A stretch of 5,545 bases of DNA from Elusimicrobiota bacterium (GTDB taxonomy: Bacteria; Elusimicrobiota; Elusimicrobia; F11), in NCBI GenBank assembly GCA_022709485.1, contig JAKLIS010000116.1:1-5545 (forward strand). Direction: 5' to 3'. Positions 1 through 5,545 of the stretch are shown piece after piece (position 1 is the stretch's first letter; each line of letters begins with the position of its first letter). A model generated the notes under the pieces. It had not been told where the DNA came from and did no database searches. It was given only the letters and a program-made list of their open reading frames with translations. The position numbers and the translations under genes were made by a program.

Positions 1-1
1 C

Positions 2-451
2 CTTTTTCCCCGTGAAATAGGCGTTCACATATTGGCGGTTGGTCACTTGCCAGCGCCCGAGAAGCCCCATCGCCCCCCCCATGACCAGATGGCCTTCTCC
101 CTTGGGATCGCCGCGTTTGATTTTGGCCGCTGAGATTTCCATACATCGGTTGACAACAGACAGGAACTCTCTACTTTCCTGCATATCCGTTTCGAGAACG
201 AGGGTTGAAAGACGCCACCAGTGCGTGCAAGTGACTCCGAAGGCGATCATAGGGTGTTCTTCCGCCTGATCCTGTAATGAGGTGAAAATCTGGCGGGAGG
301 TTTCGTAACGCATGTTGAATAAATTTTCCAGAGCGATTTGGATTTTCTTATCCAACTCGGGGGAAATGTCCATGGAATGATTGTTTTCTGCTCTGAGGGG
401 CCATAGGGCGAAAACGAGGAGGATTGAAATAAGCAGGCCAAAGCGTTTCAT
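2..451 (-). CDS. Exported TPR-like protein of unknown function (partial, N-terminal 150 residues)
   Basis: Reading leftward from an ATG at 451-449, the frame stays open for 150 codons and leaves the window without a stop, so the C-terminus is missing. Residues 1-21 form a typical signal peptide: a basic start (MKR), a hydrophobic core (FGLLISILLVFALW) and a probable cleavage site after LRA, so the mature protein should lie outside the cytoplasm. Residues about 32-66 look like one degenerate tetratricopeptide-type helical pair, with the pattern ALENLFNMRYETSRQIFTSL followed by HP. A Gly-rich stretch near residues 118-134 (GEGHLVMGGAMGLLGRW) resembles the second conserved block of some exported TPR proteins of unknown role; this comes from memory of such families, not a search. 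There is no strong Shine-Dalgarno sequence, only a distant AGG about 11 bases upstream. The gene is divergent from thioredoxin. That it is a real exported protein is well supported; its function is unknown. Confidence 0.75.
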   Translation of the reverse strand, partial: MKRFGLLISILLVFALWPLRAENNHSMDISPELDKKIQIALENLFNMRYETSRQIFTSLQDQAEEHPMIAFGVTCTHWWRLSTLVLETDMQESREFLSVVNRCMEISAAKIKRGDPKGEGHLVMGGAMGLLGRWQVTNRQYVNAYFTGKK

Positions 452-481
452 AAAGAACTAAACCTATCTTCTTTTTTTACT

Positions 482-510
482 TTGAGCAAGAGGGAGTTGT
501 CCTAAAGAAT
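482..510 (+). promoter_or_regulatory. Possible sigma-70-type promoter for the thioredoxin gene
   Basis: TTGAGC at 482-487 and AAGAAT at 505-510 are separated by 17 bases, and each matches four of six consensus positions. This would give a leader of roughly 110 bases before the thioredoxin start. The match is modest, and a weaker GATAAT box at 526-531 is an alternative. It is inferred from spacing and resemblance only. Confidence 0.2.
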
Positions 511-546
511 TTTCCAGGTTTCCCGGATAATGATTCCCGGCTTTCC
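511..546 (+). repeat. Short imperfect direct repeats TTTCC(A/C)GG
   Basis: The sequence TTTCCAGG (511-518) is followed directly by TTTCCCGG (519-526), then TTCCCGG (534-540), and a partial copy TTTCC (542-546). They lie in the divergent spacer between the exported protein and thioredoxin. Clustered short repeats in a spacer can be regulator-binding sites, but no known operator is recognised and chance remains possible. Confidence 0.35.
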
Positions 547-565
547 AAATGTGGCGTTCACGGAG

Positions 566-594
566 TTTGCGCGGGGAACTTGCTTGCCCGCAAA
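566..594 (+). other. Inverted repeat (possible hairpin) in the thioredoxin leader
   Basis: TTTGCG (566-571) plus GG (573-574) can pair with CC (587-588) plus CGCAAA (589-594), leaving one bulged C at 572 and a 12-base loop. That is an eight-pair stem about 33 bases before the thioredoxin ATG. There is no T-run after it on either strand, so it is not an intrinsic terminator. It could be an RNA structure or a protein-binding site. Confidence 0.3.
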
Positions 595-616
595 ACGTTT
601 AAAACGATAGAAACAC

Positions 617-624
617 AGGGAGGA
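617..624 (+). promoter_or_regulatory. Ribosome binding site deciding the thioredoxin start
   Basis: AGGGAGGA lies just before the ATG at 628-630, with four bases between GGAGG and the start. It selects this ATG over the in-frame ATG at 580, which would add 16 residues of non-thioredoxin sequence and has no comparable signal. Confidence 0.8.
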
Positions 625-627
625 AAT

Positions 628-960
628 ATGGAAGGAAAAGTGGAGAATTTGACCGGAGATTCGTTTTTGGGGGCGGTGTCAAACGCCAAAGAGCCTGTTC
701 TCGTTGACTTTTGGGCGCCCTGGTGCGGACCTTGCCGTCAATTGGGCCCGGAGTTGGAAGCGGCGGCGGAAGAAGTTTCCGGACGCGCCCGGATTGCCAA
801 GGTCAATGTGGACGAAGAATCGGAACTCGCCGACCGATTCGGCATTCAAAGCATCCCAACCATGATTATTTTTCGACAGGGACAGCCCGTCACGCGTTTG
901 GTGGGATTTAAGGACAAAAATGAGATTGTCAATTCTCTTTTTATGAGCGAGACCAACTGA
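628..960 (+). CDS. trxA: Thioredoxin
   Basis: The gene encodes a 110-residue cytosolic thioredoxin, a thiol-disulfide reductant that is normally recharged by thioredoxin reductase and NADPH. The redox motif WCGPC is at residues 32-36 (Cys33, Cys36). Other family marks are present: a buried Asp27 in VDFWAPW, Lys58 on the adjacent strand (equivalent to Lys57 in E. coli), and the cis-proline Pro77 in SIPTM. The glycine in the C-terminal LVGF segment is also conserved. The length is normal for a single-domain thioredoxin, and there is no signal peptide or membrane segment. The start at 628 is set by a strong Shine-Dalgarno sequence; an in-frame ATG at 580 would give an unusual 126-residue form. 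The 3' end overlaps the convergent uppP gene by 20 bp. It sits alone on its strand, apparently monocistronic. Thioredoxin identity is very secure; which paralogue it is (main trxA or a secondary copy) cannot be told. Confidence 0.95.
   Translation: MEGKVENLTGDSFLGAVSNAKEPVLVDFWAPWCGPCRQLGPELEAAAEEVSGRARIAKVNVDEESELADRFGIQSIPTMIIFRQGQPVTRLVGFKDKNEIVNSLFMSETN
917..942 (-). terminator. Possible AU-rich, bidirectional terminator at the trx/uppP junction
   Basis: GAGATTG (922-928) and CAATTCTC (930-937) form an imperfect inverted repeat with one unpaired T. AAAAA lies at 916-920 on the left and TTTTT at 938-942 on the right, so either strand reads a weak hairpin followed by a U-tract. Read leftward, it begins directly after the uppP stop codon (943-941). 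Read rightward, it falls inside the last codons of thioredoxin. The stem is AT-rich and short, so the call is tentative. Confidence 0.3.
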
Positions 961-1738
961 GCCAAACTAAGATGACGACGGCGAGAAGAACTCGGTAAAT
1001 GACAAACGGGGTGAATGATCTTTTTTTAACGTAGGTGAGGAGAAAATGAATGGCCGCCAGGCCCGAAACTGCCGAAGAGAGAAAAGCCACCCAGAAAGCA
1101 GGGTTCTCCAGATTTTTGAATATGAAATCGATTTTTAAAACGCCCGCCCCGAAAATAATCGGAATGGATAAGAGAAAAGAAAACCGGACGGCTTCTTCCC
1201 GTGTAAACGATAAAAACCGAGCACCGGTGGTCGTGATGCCGGATCGAGAGACTCCGGGAATGATGGAAAAAATCTGAAAAATTCCAATAATGAGGGCCTT
1301 TTTCCAATTGCTTTCCTGAATGGTGACACTTTGAGGACTCTTTTTATCGGCCCAGAAAAGAAGGATTCCCGCGCCCGCCAAAGTCATCGATATAAGGACA
1401 GGCGAACGAAAAACAGTTTCCGCTTTTTCTTCTAGCAGGAATCCGAAAAAAGCGGCCGGAATGGTCGCCAAAATAATTGTCCAGGGAAGAATATTGGCGG
1501 GCTCTTTTTTACCGGAAAAAGATCCCACCCAGCCGGCAATCAAATTTTTAATATCTCGCCTAAAATAAAACACGACGCTCACCAACGTGCCCCAGTGCAT
1601 GGCTACGTCAAAGGCTAAGCCCGGGTCCTCCCAACCGAAAAACCAGGGTAAAAGAGCCAGGTGAGCGGAGCTTGAAATGGGAAGAAATTCGGTGAGGCCT
1701 TGAATGATTCCGTAAACGGCGGCTTTGTAATATTCCAT
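941..1738 (-). CDS. uppP: Undecaprenyl-diphosphatase (UppP/BacA family)
   Basis: This 265-residue integral membrane enzyme dephosphorylates undecaprenyl pyrophosphate to the monophosphate, returning the lipid carrier for peptidoglycan and other surface polymers. In bacteria with this family, extra copies raise bacitracin resistance. Both signature regions are present. The first is the (E/Q)xxxE motif near the N-terminus, QGLTEFLPISSSAH at residues 13-26, with Gln13 and Glu17. The second is the PGxSRSG loop at residues 161-167, with Arg165 matching the essential Arg174 of E. coli. FDVAMHWGTL at residues 43-52 is the conserved block that carries the family's His (His48). Several hydrophobic helices follow, and the length is close to the family norm of about 270. 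An in-frame TAG four codons upstream fixes the start at the ATG at 1738-1736, although no clear Shine-Dalgarno sequence precedes it. The gene is divergent from moxR and overlaps trx by 20 bp at its 3' end. Identity is very secure. Confidence 0.96.
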   Translation of the reverse strand: MEYYKAAVYGIIQGLTEFLPISSSAHLALLPWFFGWEDPGLAFDVAMHWGTLVSVVFYFRRDIKNLIAGWVGSFSGKKEPANILPWTIILATIPAAFFGFLLEEKAETVFRSPVLISMTLAGAGILLFWADKKSPQSVTIQESNWKKALIIGIFQIFSIIPGVSRSGITTTGARFLSFTREEAVRFSFLLSIPIIFGAGVLKIDFIFKNLENPAFWVAFLSSAVSGLAAIHFLLTYVKKRSFTPFVIYRVLLAVVILVWLSWSRS

Positions 1739-1773
1739 GAGGGGATGCTATCAAATCGATATTTTCCTCCCCA

Positions 1774-1802
1774 TTGTTTTTTCTCCGGGCGGGTGTTATT
1801 CT
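1774..1802 (+). promoter_or_regulatory. Possible promoter of the moxR-DUF58-transglutaminase operon
   Basis: TTGTTT (1774-1779) and TATTCT (1797-1802) are separated by exactly 17 bases, in the only spacer upstream of the operon. The -35 matches three and the -10 four of six consensus positions. It would leave a leader of about 40 bases before the moxR ATG. Position favours it, sequence only weakly. No convincing matching promoter for uppP was found on the other strand. Confidence 0.3.
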
Positions 1803-1833
1803 AGTTCAAACAATAAAACCAAATCCCTTTTTC

Positions 1834-1839
1834 GAGAGG
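1834..1839 (+). promoter_or_regulatory. Ribosome binding site deciding the moxR start
   Basis: GAGAGG lies eight bases before the ATG at 1848-1850. It favours this start over the in-frame ATG at 1737, which overlaps the uppP start and would add 37 residues unlike any MoxR N-terminus. Confidence 0.7.
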
Positions 1840-1847
1840 TTTCAAAA

Positions 1848-2777
1848 ATGAACATCCCGCAAAAAATCGTGGAGAACGTTAAAACGGTCCTTTTGGGAAA
1901 AGAAGAACCCGTGAAAATGTCCGTCGCCTGCTTTTTGGGCGAAGGCCATCTCTTAATTGATGATATTCCGGGCGTCGGAAAAACAACATTGGCGTTGGCG
2001 CTGGCGAAATCCATCGGGTCGAGTTTTCAACGGGTTCAATTCACGAGCGACTTATTGCCTTCGGACGTTTTGGGCGTGTCCATTTACAATCCCAAAACCC
2101 TCAACTTCGATTTCAAATCGGGGCCCATCTTTCACAATGTTATTTTGGCCGACGAAATAAATCGCGCCTCTCCCAAAACGCAAAGCGCCCTTCTCGAATG
2201 TATGCAGGAAGGCCAGGTTTCCATGGATAATTTTACCCATGATTTGCCGCGTCCTTTTTTTGTCATCGCGACCCAAAATCCCCACGAGCACCACGGGACA
2301 TTTCCTTTGCCGGAATCCCAATTGGACAGGTTTATGATGAGGCTGAACCTCGGATACCCGGACGAATCGGTGGAGTCTCAAATTTTGAAAAGGGAATCCC
2401 GGCTGACGAGAATTCACAATTTGGCTCCGGTGGCGGATTTAAATTCCGTTAACGAAGAGATTTCGAAAACGAAAATGACGGCTGTGGACGATGCCATTGA
2501 TCAATACATCATCGCCATCGCCAAAGCCACGCGCGAATCCCCCCTGATTGAATTGGGCTTAAGCCCGCGGGGATCCCTGGCTCTCCGGAGCGCGGCCCAG
2601 GCCTGGGCGGCGGTGGAGGGCCGGGATTTTGTTATTCCCGACGACGTGAAAAAAGTCGCCGTTCCCGTGATGGCGCATCGCCTGCGCATCAAAGGCGGCC
2701 ATTTCAACGGCCATGGAGGGCGCGTTTCAGACGGAATGGTTGAAGAGATCTTGGGCCAGCTTCCTGTTCCGGCTTAA
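1848..2777 (+). CDS. moxR: MoxR-family AAA+ ATPase
   Basis: The gene encodes a 309-residue cytosolic ATPase of the MoxR branch of AAA+ proteins, which are thought to act as chaperone-like remodelers of partner proteins, often with DUF58 or von Willebrand A domain partners. The Walker A loop is DDIPGVGKTT at residues 38-47 (Lys45, Thr46). Walker B is VILADE at 98-103 (Asp102, Glu103), followed by the MoxR hallmark INRASPKTQSALLECMQEGQ. Sensor 1 is ATQNP at 141-145. FPLPESQLDRF at 152-162 includes the likely arginine finger Arg161. Sensor 2 is LSPRGSLAL with Arg241, and the lid region has the typical GRDFVIPDDV. The length is normal. The start is chosen from the GAGAGG signal. It is the first gene of an operon with the DUF58 and transglutaminase genes, the usual neighbours of this family, which suggests they are its clients. 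Family membership is very secure; the precise substrate is inferred. Confidence 0.95.
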   Translation: MNIPQKIVENVKTVLLGKEEPVKMSVACFLGEGHLLIDDIPGVGKTTLALALAKSIGSSFQRVQFTSDLLPSDVLGVSIYNPKTLNFDFKSGPIFHNVILADEINRASPKTQSALLECMQEGQVSMDNFTHDLPRPFFVIATQNPHEHHGTFPLPESQLDRFMMRLNLGYPDESVESQILKRESRLTRIHNLAPVADLNSVNEEISKTKMTAVDDAIDQYIIAIAKATRESPLIELGLSPRGSLALRSAAQAWAAVEGRDFVIPDDVKKVAVPVMAHRLRIKGGHFNGHGGRVSDGMVEEILGQLPVPA

Positions 2778-2807
2778 ATCGCAAAAATCTTTTTTTGTCC
2801 CTCTCTC

Positions 2808-3962
2808 ATGGTTAAATTCTGGTCTTCCATAACCGCTTTCTTTAGGCGCGTTTTTTCTCCGCCCAAACGCCCCATTCGACTGACCAAGGGCGGATGGATT
2901 TTTATCCTCTACACCATCGGCGTTGGCGCGGGCGCGATCAACACCGGAAATAATTTGCTCTACCTTCTATTCGGAGTTTTTCTGGGATTCATTATGGCCT
3001 CCGGCGTTTTATCCGACACCAACCTTTGGCGCGTTAAGCCCGACATTCTTTTCCCTGATCATGGAGAAGCCCAAGAGCCCACGGCGTTGTTTCTTAAGTT
3101 AACGAACCGGAAAAAATGGTTCCCTGTTGTGTCGGTCACCGCGCACATAATGGGCACCCTCCATGGCCGGCCTGTTAAATTGGAAGTTTTCTTTCCGTTT
3201 ATCGCGGCCGGTTCAAGTTTAAAAAGAGAAGTGGTGTTGAGTCCCAAAGATCGCGGATTTTTGGAGATTCAAAAAATTTATCTCTTCACCCGGTTTCCTT
3301 TCGGTCTTCTTTGGAAAAGATGGACCATTTGGGACGGGCGGGGAGGAATGTTTATTTACCCGCGTCTTTTACCGTCTTTGGAAGAGAACTTCGCCTTATT
3401 CTCCCAGCGGATGGAACAAGACGTGCCGGCGGACATTTTGGGAGACGGATCGGCGGCCGGGGGAATTCGGGAATTTAAGCCGGGGGATAATCCCAAAAAA
3501 ATTCACTGGAAAGCCTCCGCGAAGCGAAACAGGGGCGTCGAAGACGAACAGGAATGGTTTTTAAAAGAAATGGAGAGAGACGGAATTAAAGAAGTATTCC
3601 TCTCCTGGCCGGAATGGGAAACGCTGGCCAACATGAATCCGAGCGAATTTGAAAACTTCATTCGATTTACAGCCACCTTTGTATGGGATTTAAAGAAAGC
3701 CGGCCACAAGATTTGGCTTTTGGTTTTCGCTGGATCAGGAGGCCCGGTGTATTGCGTCGGGGGATCCAGAGAAGGGGCGGGGGTGTCGTCCATCATGGAA
3801 TTTCTATCCATTTTCGAACCCGGGCACGCGAAAGATGTTTTTTCTCATTATTTGGAACCCGTCCATGACACGTATTCGATTGAACTTCGCGAGAAAGCCA
3901 TTCCCATGGGGCAGAGGTTTAATCGATGGAAAGGAGAGGTAACCGTTGGCGCCCGAAATTGA
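2808..3962 (+). CDS. DUF58 domain membrane protein
   Basis: The gene encodes a 384-residue protein with the DUF58 signature REFKPGDNPKKIHWKASAKR at residues 221-240, where the GD, the HW and the final basic residues are the most conserved positions. Ahead of it are two close membrane segments at about residues 30-45 and 50-68, joined by NTGNN, which is the usual N-terminal anchor of the family. The remaining part is expected to be soluble; its topology is not visible directly. DUF58 proteins have no established enzymatic reaction and are generally found beside MoxR ATPases, with which they are thought to act. The gene begins 30 bases after moxR, in the same reading frame and without a Shine-Dalgarno sequence, so translation probably depends on the upstream gene. 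Its 3' end carries the ribosome binding site of the next gene and overlaps it by 17 bp, a sign of tight coupling. Family assignment is secure; function is unknown. Confidence 0.92.
   Translation: MVKFWSSITAFFRRVFSPPKRPIRLTKGGWIFILYTIGVGAGAINTGNNLLYLLFGVFLGFIMASGVLSDTNLWRVKPDILFPDHGEAQEPTALFLKLTNRKKWFPVVSVTAHIMGTLHGRPVKLEVFFPFIAAGSSLKREVVLSPKDRGFLEIQKIYLFTRFPFGLLWKRWTIWDGRGGMFIYPRLLPSLEENFALFSQRMEQDVPADILGDGSAAGGIREFKPGDNPKKIHWKASAKRNRGVEDEQEWFLKEMERDGIKEVFLSWPEWETLANMNPSEFENFIRFTATFVWDLKKAGHKIWLLVFAGSGGPVYCVGGSREGAGVSSIMEFLSIFEPGHAKDVFSHYLEPVHDTYSIELREKAIPMGQRFNRWKGEVTVGARN
3931..3939 (+). promoter_or_regulatory. Ribosome binding site for a TTG start
   Basis: AAGGAGAGG inside the end of the DUF58 gene is the strongest Shine-Dalgarno sequence in the operon, and its AAGGAG core ends nine bases before the TTG at 3946-3948. 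The next in-frame ATG, at 3979, has no such signal, so the TTG is the likely start. Confidence 0.75.
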
Positions 3963-5545
3963 ATTTCAAGTTCCGCGGATGGTCATCCACGCCACGCGTT
4001 TTTTGGCCGCGTTTGGAGCGCTTTCTTTGGCGCTTACCGGAGAAATGAACGCGATTATTCTTTTGGGTTTTCTTGCTTTTTTCGTTTTGGGTTTGAGGAT
4101 TGAAACCAAGCCTCAAATCTCCGGGTTTTTGGGGCGAATTCAGGCGGTTTTCGCGCTCCTGGCTTTTTTGGGGGCCGTTTTTGATTTTTTTCGGTTGTCT
4201 CAATCATTTCTTTTGGCGGCCGCCCATTTTCTTTTGGCTCTTCAGGCGCTGCGGCTTCTTTCCTTGGGAAAAATACGAGACAACGTCGGGAGCGTGATTC
4301 TATCTTCCCTCATGGTGTTGTCTTCGGCCACCTTGGCGGCTGAATGGACATTTTTTATCGCTCTTTTAAGCTTTTTGCCCATCGTCACTTGGACTGTGAT
4401 CCTTATTAATTTGGCCAATGAACAGGCGGAGGCTTTGAAGCCTTTCGATAAATCCAATGAAGTTTCTCATCTTGAAACCCGTCATTACTTTAAATCCCGG
4501 GCTCCGGCATGGGTGGGGGTATTACCGGCCCTTCGTCTTTCAACGGTCATCGCCTGCCTGACGACCGTCCTCTTCTGCGCTTTTGTCTTTGTTCTATTCC
4601 CGCGGTTCAGCTTTCGGGGATTTAGAGGGCAATTTCTTCAACCCATCCATAAAACGGGATTCACGAGCCAAATCGATTTGGCCAAAAGCGGACGTATCTA
4701 TGAGGACGACTCTGTCGTGATGAGGGTTGAAATGGACCCCAAGGACCGTTCCAAGTGGTCGGGATACTTGCGTGGGGCCACGCTGGATAATTTTTACGGC
4801 GAGGGATGGGGCAAAGGGAACGCCAAGCAAACGCAGGTGTTTCGCCGTCACTTTTCTCACCTTAACCTTCCGTTGGATAAAAAGATTCAAGGAGAAACGC
4901 TGAGGCAGCATATTTTTCTCGAAACATTGGACTCCAATGTTCTTTTCGCGGCGCCCTGGCCGGTCAAACTCAAAGTTGAACGTCCGTATTTGTTTGTGGG
5001 AGGGGATTATTCCATCTCCCGGCGTCCCGGAGACACTTGGAGAGTCCATTATGAGGTCGAATCCGTTTTAACGGGCTCAGGCCTCAAAGACAAAGCGCTT
5101 CTTTTGCCCGTCTTTACGGAATTGCCGCCCAACATCAATCCGGAATTTCGAAATTTGGCTCAGAAACTATCCGCGGGGCGAACCTCCAATCGAGAGAAAG
5201 CCCAATCCTTGCAAAATTATTTCCAAACACAGTTTAAGTATTCGCTGGACTTGGAAAAAGCGGGGAACAGAACACCTTTAGAGCAATTCCTTTTTGTCTC
5301 CCGCCGGGGCCATTGCGAATTTTTCGCCTCCGGAATGGCCGTGATGCTTCGAACCCTCAATATTCCCTCTCGGGTTGTGACCGGGTTTCTGACGCACGAG
5401 TGGAACGAGAAAGGAAACTATTATCTGGTTCGGATGAAAGACGCCCACGCATGGGTGGAAGCGTTTATTGAGCCCCACGGCTGGGTGATGTTCGACCCAT
5501 CGCCGCGAGAATTCACAGAAGAGGGAGAGTTGACGTGGGTTCAAG
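3946..5545 (+). CDS. tgpA: TgpA-like membrane transglutaminase (DUF3488 plus transglutaminase core), partial
   Basis: The frame is open from a TTG at 3946 to the window edge, giving 533 complete codons with no stop, so the C-terminus is missing. The N-terminal part is polytopic, with about six or seven membrane segments near residues 15-31, 34-50, 65-82, 88-107, 114-132, 135-156 and 196-218. The last ends in LFPRF, typical of the DUF3488 region of TgpA. YLRGATLDNFYGEGW at 274-288 is another family block. The transglutaminase-like core follows, with a plausible complete triad: Cys457 in RRGHCEFFASG, His501 in DAHAWVEAF and Asp517 in MFDPSP. This domain should face the periplasm or outside. Family members are about 650-700 residues and usually end with a further membrane segment and a C-terminal domain, which would lie beyond the window. 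The substrate is not known here; a cell-wall or envelope role is inferred from the family. It is coupled to DUF58 by a 17-bp overlap. The TTG start is chosen from the strong AAGGAGAGG signal. Confidence 0.9.
   Translation, partial: MAPEIEFQVPRMVIHATRFLAAFGALSLALTGEMNAIILLGFLAFFVLGLRIETKPQISGFLGRIQAVFALLAFLGAVFDFFRLSQSFLLAAAHFLLALQALRLLSLGKIRDNVGSVILSSLMVLSSATLAAEWTFFIALLSFLPIVTWTVILINLANEQAEALKPFDKSNEVSHLETRHYFKSRAPAWVGVLPALRLSTVIACLTTVLFCAFVFVLFPRFSFRGFRGQFLQPIHKTGFTSQIDLAKSGRIYEDDSVVMRVEMDPKDRSKWSGYLRGATLDNFYGEGWGKGNAKQTQVFRRHFSHLNLPLDKKIQGETLRQHIFLETLDSNVLFAAPWPVKLKVERPYLFVGGDYSISRRPGDTWRVHYEVESVLTGSGLKDKALLLPVFTELPPNINPEFRNLAQKLSAGRTSNREKAQSLQNYFQTQFKYSLDLEKAGNRTPLEQFLFVSRRGHCEFFASGMAVMLRTLNIPSRVVTGFLTHEWNEKGNYYLVRMKDAHAWVEAFIEPHGWVMFDPSPREFTEEGELTWVQ

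Noticed and set aside
38..47. Asp in place of the first Gly of the MoxR Walker A loop (residues 38-47 of the protein encoded at 1848-2777) as a defect
   Set aside because: This position is commonly Asp in MoxR proteins (EDVPGxGKT type), so the ATPase is expected to be intact.
580..627. Longer thioredoxin from the ATG at 580
   Set aside because: It adds 16 residues with no thioredoxin similarity, and the AGGGAGGA signal points to the ATG at 628.
982..994. CGAG-AAGAA-CTCG hairpin after thioredoxin as its terminator
   Set aside because: The stem is only four pairs, there is no T-run directly after it, and it lies within uppP coding sequence.
1737..1847. Extended moxR start at the ATG at 1737
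   Set aside because: The extra 37 residues are not MoxR-like, the region is an intergenic control region, and a good ribosome binding site precedes the ATG at 1848.
2052..2417. 121-codon minus-strand open frame inside moxR
   Set aside because: It lies wholly antisense to a secure AAA+ gene and its product has no recognisable domain; it is a shadow of the real frame.
2778..2807. Run of seven T between moxR and DUF58 as an intrinsic terminator
   Set aside because: No stable GC-rich hairpin precedes it, only a three-pair AGC/GCT possibility, and the operon clearly continues.
4594..5049. 151-codon minus-strand open frame inside the transglutaminase gene
   Set aside because: It is antisense to conserved TgpA blocks, has no recognisable domain, and is best explained as a shadow.
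5278..5544. Minus-strand open frame at the right edge
   Set aside because: It is opposite the catalytic Cys-His-Asp region of the transglutaminase, which is the clear coding frame.

Overview
The window carries six protein-coding genes of a bacterium with roughly balanced base composition. All look chromosomal. I see no rRNA, tRNA, insertion sequence, CRISPR array or phage gene. The lineage cannot be fixed from this stretch. The MoxR / DUF58 / TgpA-type gene set and the exported TPR-like protein suggest a Gram-negative-type envelope in a free-living or uncultivated lineage. An Elusimicrobiota- or Deltaproteobacteria-like source is only a guess.

Layout. At the left edge, on the minus strand, is the N-terminal part of an exported, probably TPR-like protein of unknown function, cut by the window edge. 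A 176-base divergent spacer separates it from a small cytosolic thioredoxin on the plus strand. The thioredoxin is convergent with uppP (undecaprenyl-diphosphatase, minus strand), and their 3' ends overlap by 20 bp. A 109-base divergent spacer then separates uppP from a plus-strand operon: a MoxR-family AAA+ ATPase, a membrane-anchored DUF58 protein, and a polytopic membrane protein with an extracytoplasmic transglutaminase-like domain (TgpA-like). The last gene starts at a TTG codon and runs off the right edge with its Cys-His-Asp triad already present.

How they work together. MoxR ATPases, DUF58 proteins and DUF3488/transglutaminase membrane proteins are a recurrent gene trio in bacteria. 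The ATPase is thought to act as a chaperone-like remodeler for the DUF58 and transglutaminase partners at the cytoplasmic membrane. UppP recycles the lipid carrier used for peptidoglycan and surface polysaccharide synthesis, so it is an envelope gene too, although it is transcribed away from the operon. The thioredoxin is a general thiol reductant with no evident specific link.

Nothing here is clearly a new system. The points most worth a second look are the TTG-started transglutaminase gene, the in-frame moxR/DUF58 junction without a ribosome binding site, the compact trx/uppP tail-to-tail overlap with a possible two-way terminator, and the repeats and hairpin in the leader of the thioredoxin gene.
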